DNA of 64,000 bases. Source: Phycisphaerae bacterium. Lineage in GTDB: Bacteria; Planctomycetota; Phycisphaerae; Phycisphaerales; UBA1924. Under the pieces are notes generated by a model, which saw only the letters and a program-made list of their open reading frames with translations, was not told the DNA's origin and did not search any database. Both the position numbers and the translations under genes were made by a program. The stretch is taken from the NCBI GenBank assembly GCA_030432255.1, contig JAUIHS010000002.1:1-64000 (forward strand), given 5' to 3'. Every line of letters starts with the position of its first letter. The first letter of the stretch is position 1. Shown here piece by piece: positions 61,728-64,000 of the stretch.

Positions 61728-64000
61728 ATGCCACGCCATCACCGGATCGGCGCCGCGGGCGCACGCACACTGCTGTTCCTGACCACCCTGCTGGTGTGGA
61801 GCGCGTCGCCAACGGTGCTCGCCGCGGGGCCTGCACCCCCCGCCGATGAAGCTGCGGAGACGTCCGGCAAGCCGGAGTCCGAGTTCACCGTCAAGTCCAT
61901 CGACGAGGACCTCACCCTCGAGCGCCTCTTCCCCGAGAAGAGCGTCTTCGGGCCTTCCGCCAACCGCACATCCTTCTCCCATGACGGTCGCTTCGGCGCC
62001 TACCTCTACCGCCCGTACATCGAGCGGCGTCACGGGGCCGACCTCTGGATCTACGACACCGAGACGGGCGAGACCCACCGGATCACCTCCGTCTCCGTGA
62101 TGGCGCCCTTCCAGAAGTCGACGCGCACCGTGCGCGATGATCGCGTCAAGAAAGCGGGCAAGTCCGGTGGCAAGAAGAGCGATGACGCCGACAAGCCGGC
62201 CGGCCCCGATCCGGTCACCGGTACGTGGGAAGGGCGCGTGACGGGGAACGATGACAACGACCTCGTGCCGCCCGATGGCACACTCTTCACGCTCGAGATC
62301 CGCCTCAGTGACGGCCAGGTCTCCGGCACCATGAACTCCGACCAGGGCACAGCCGACGTCGAAGAAGGCTCGTGGGATCCGGAGACGAAGCAACTTCGCT
62401 GCGTGCTGCGCGTCCGCGATCTTGGACTCGTCGCCGTCCTCGAAGTCGAGATCGAAGACGATTACATGGAAGGTGACCTCGTCATCGAGGAACTCGGCGC
62501 GACCCTCGGTATCGAAGCCACACGAATCGATGACAGCGCCAATGGGGACAGCGAAGAAGACGACGACACCGATGACAGCGACGACTCCACCGAGGCCGAT
62601 GACGCCGACGACGAGGAAGTCGACCTCGGCGATGTGGTGAATGACAAGGACGCCGATGATGACAAGGCACCGCGCTACGGTGGCGTGCAGTCCTACGAGT
62701 GGTCGCCCGACGGCCACGAACTCATCTTCACATCCGCCGGTGACCTCTACCGATGTGAGATCCCCTCCGGCGACATCACGCGACTCACACGGACCCGCGA
62801 GTACGAACGCGATGTGCAGTACCTGCCGGATGGGTCAGGCTACACCTATCTTCGCGGCGGCGACCTCCTCCGCGTTTCCTGGGGCAGCCACCTGATCGAG
62901 CAACTTGATCCGCGCCTGCCGCGCGGCGAGACGATGGGCGGCTATCGCATCAGCCCGGACCAGACACGCCTCGTCTTCCTCGCCAATGAGGGCGAGTCGT
63001 ACTGGGGCCGCGGCCGCCAGGTGAACATCGTCAACTACCGCGACCGCTTTGCGCAGGTGCGTCAGGTCACGCGTCACGTCTCCGACGACCCCTTCACGGA
63101 GTCGAAGACGCACGTCTACCTGCATGAACTCGCCGACAACTTCGAAGAGGAGCACGAGCCGAAGAAGGTCTTCACCTTCAATTTCACCGGCCCGCGCGAC
63201 ATCCTGCTGGTCCCCGAGTGGGCGCCGGACTCCAGCCGCATCGCCTTCGCGGCCTTCGCGCAGGACACCGGTCACGTCGAGATCCGCGAAGCGCGCTTCG
63301 TCGAACCTGAAGAAGCTGACGACAGGAATGACGAACCGGAGGATGCCGAGTCAGAGGATGCCTCTGACGACAAGTCGTCCACGACGATCGAGGACTCGCG
63401 AGTCGTGTATCGGTTCCTGCACAACGGCGGTCCGACCACGCCGCGAATGATCCGCCCGTGGTACCTGCCCGACAGTCGTCGCCTCGCCTTCATCACGGAG
63501 TTGAGCGGCTTCCGTCACGTGCACGTACTCGATCCTGTGTACGAGCAACTCACACAACTGACACAGGGACGCTACGAGGTGTATCCCTTCGACATCTCGG
63601 AGGATCACGAGCGTCTCTTCGTGGAGGCAACGAAGGGTGATCCGACACAGCAGCACATCTTCGCGCTGGACCTGGAGTCCGGCGACATGACGCAGTTGAC
63701 CTCCGTCGAAGGGCACTACAGTCGCCCGGCGGTGAGTGATGACGGCCTGCATGTGCTGGCGAGTCACATTGACTTCGGTTCACTGCGCGAACTGGTCGCC
63801 ATTGATGTCGATGCCGGCTCCACCACGCCGCTCACCGATTCGCATCCGGACGAGGCCCGCGCGATCACGGAACCGGAGCCGGACTACTTCACCTTCGAGA
63901 ATCGAGTCGGACAGACGATCCACGGACACATGTTCCGCCCGGATGACTGGTCCCCCGATGAAACCTATCCCCTGCTCATCTACGTCTACGGCGGACCACT
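61728..64000 (+). CDS. Secreted S9-family (prolyl oligopeptidase/DPP-IV-like) peptidase, 3' end beyond the window
   Basis: At least 757 residues are encoded without a stop. A signal peptide precedes AAGPAPP. The N-terminal region is a seven-bladed-type propeller (blade motifs YEWSPDGHELIFTSAGDLY, GYRISPDQTRLVFLANEGE, WAPDSSRIAFAAF, YLPDSRRLAFITE). Inserted into it is a lipocalin-like module, GTWEGRVTGNDD to LGIEATRID (about residues 165-262), then a long Asp/Glu/Ser linker (about 265-310). At the window edge the catalytic domain begins with YPLLIYVYGGP, typical of S9B/DPP-IV enzymes. GAGGAGAG eight bases upstream supports this start. Confidence 0.85.
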   Translation, partial: MPRHHRIGAAGARTLLFLTTLLVWSASPTVLAAGPAPPADEAAETSGKPESEFTVKSIDEDLTLERLFPEKSVFGPSANRTSFSHDGRFGAYLYRPYIERRHGADLWIYDTETGETHRITSVSVMAPFQKSTRTVRDDRVKKAGKSGGKKSDDADKPAGPDPVTGTWEGRVTGNDDNDLVPPDGTLFTLEIRLSDGQVSGTMNSDQGTADVEEGSWDPETKQLRCVLRVRDLGLVAVLEVEIEDDYMEGDLVIEELGATLGIEATRIDDSANGDSEEDDDTDDSDDSTEADDADDEEVDLGDVVNDKDADDDKAPRYGGVQSYEWSPDGHELIFTSAGDLYRCEIPSGDITRLTRTREYERDVQYLPDGSGYTYLRGGDLLRVSWGSHLIEQLDPRLPRGETMGGYRISPDQTRLVFLANEGESYWGRGRQVNIVNYRDRFAQVRQVTRHVSDDPFTESKTHVYLHELADNFEEEHEPKKVFTFNFTGPRDILLVPEWAPDSSRIAFAAFAQDTGHVEIREARFVEPEEADDRNDEPEDAESEDASDDKSSTTIEDSRVVYRFLHNGGPTTPRMIRPWYLPDSRRLAFITELSGFRHVHVLDPVYEQLTQLTQGRYEVYPFDISEDHERLFVEATKGDPTQQHIFALDLESGDMTQLTSVEGHYSRPAVSDDGLHVLASHIDFGSLRELVAIDVDAGSTTPLTDSHPDEARAITEPEPDYFTFENRVGQTIHGHMFRPDDWSPDETYPLLIYVYGGP

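Overview
The window is high-GC bacterial DNA and most resembles a planctomycete of the class Phycisphaerae. Support comes from three large secreted proteins, two of them ending in a pair of dockerin-like D-x-N/D-x-D-G-x-x-D-F repeats; a PEP-CTERM-like tail; a 1,293-residue SGNH hydrolase / PVC-type cytochrome c fusion of the kind abundant in Planctomycetes; FG-GAP and NHL-type secreted propellers; and a monomeric isocitrate dehydrogenase. The assignment is inferred from protein architecture; no rRNA is present.

Layout. (1) 1-7.6 kb is the right part of an integrated mobile element: a divergent restriction-modification remnant, a hypothetical gene, an iteron/palindrome site, two small DNA-binding proteins, a TOPRIM primase-like protein, a P-loop replication ATPase, and a tyrosine integrase that abuts the 3' end of tRNA-Arg(ACG). 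The integrase frame has no stop codon and runs through the antisense of the tRNA into rpsT. The other element end lies left of the window. (2) 7.6-10.4 kb holds tRNA-Arg, rpsT, a CPBP membrane protease, a GroES-like protein and a YdeI-like protein. (3) 10.4-22 kb holds an HTH antitoxin with a frameshifted partner, an M61 peptidase, a vanadium haloperoxidase-like secreted protein, PilZ, a lipoprotein hydrolase, an HtrA-type protease with an acidic secreted partner, and a three-gene operon with a TIGR04255-type protein. (4) 22-36 kb holds an FG-GAP propeller, sulfotransferase, RseP-like protease, hydrolase, HD-GYP protein, RdgB, M32 carboxypeptidase and a nucleoside-type MFS transporter. (5) 36-50 kb is mostly minus-strand: cytochrome/SGNH fusion, ThuA-like lipoprotein, isocitrate dehydrogenase, GH13 enzyme, M43-like protease and a giant secreted protein. 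(6) 50-52 kb is a type IV AbiE toxin-antitoxin locus with a frameshifted toxin. (7) 52-64 kb is core housekeeping: tandem zinc-ribbon membrane proteins, SpoVR, GatA/GatC, an RNase Z-like protein, DnaA, a probable oriC, MutM, MoxR and the start of an S9 peptidase.

The least explained structure is a dispersed family of intergenic elements. Each is built from degenerate tandem heptamers, often in inverted pairs that flank short TTCG/GAA-loop hairpins; they occur at about nine sites between 8.2 and 61.6 kb. A second theme is start codons only 5-8 nt behind a good -10 box, which suggests leaderless mRNAs.
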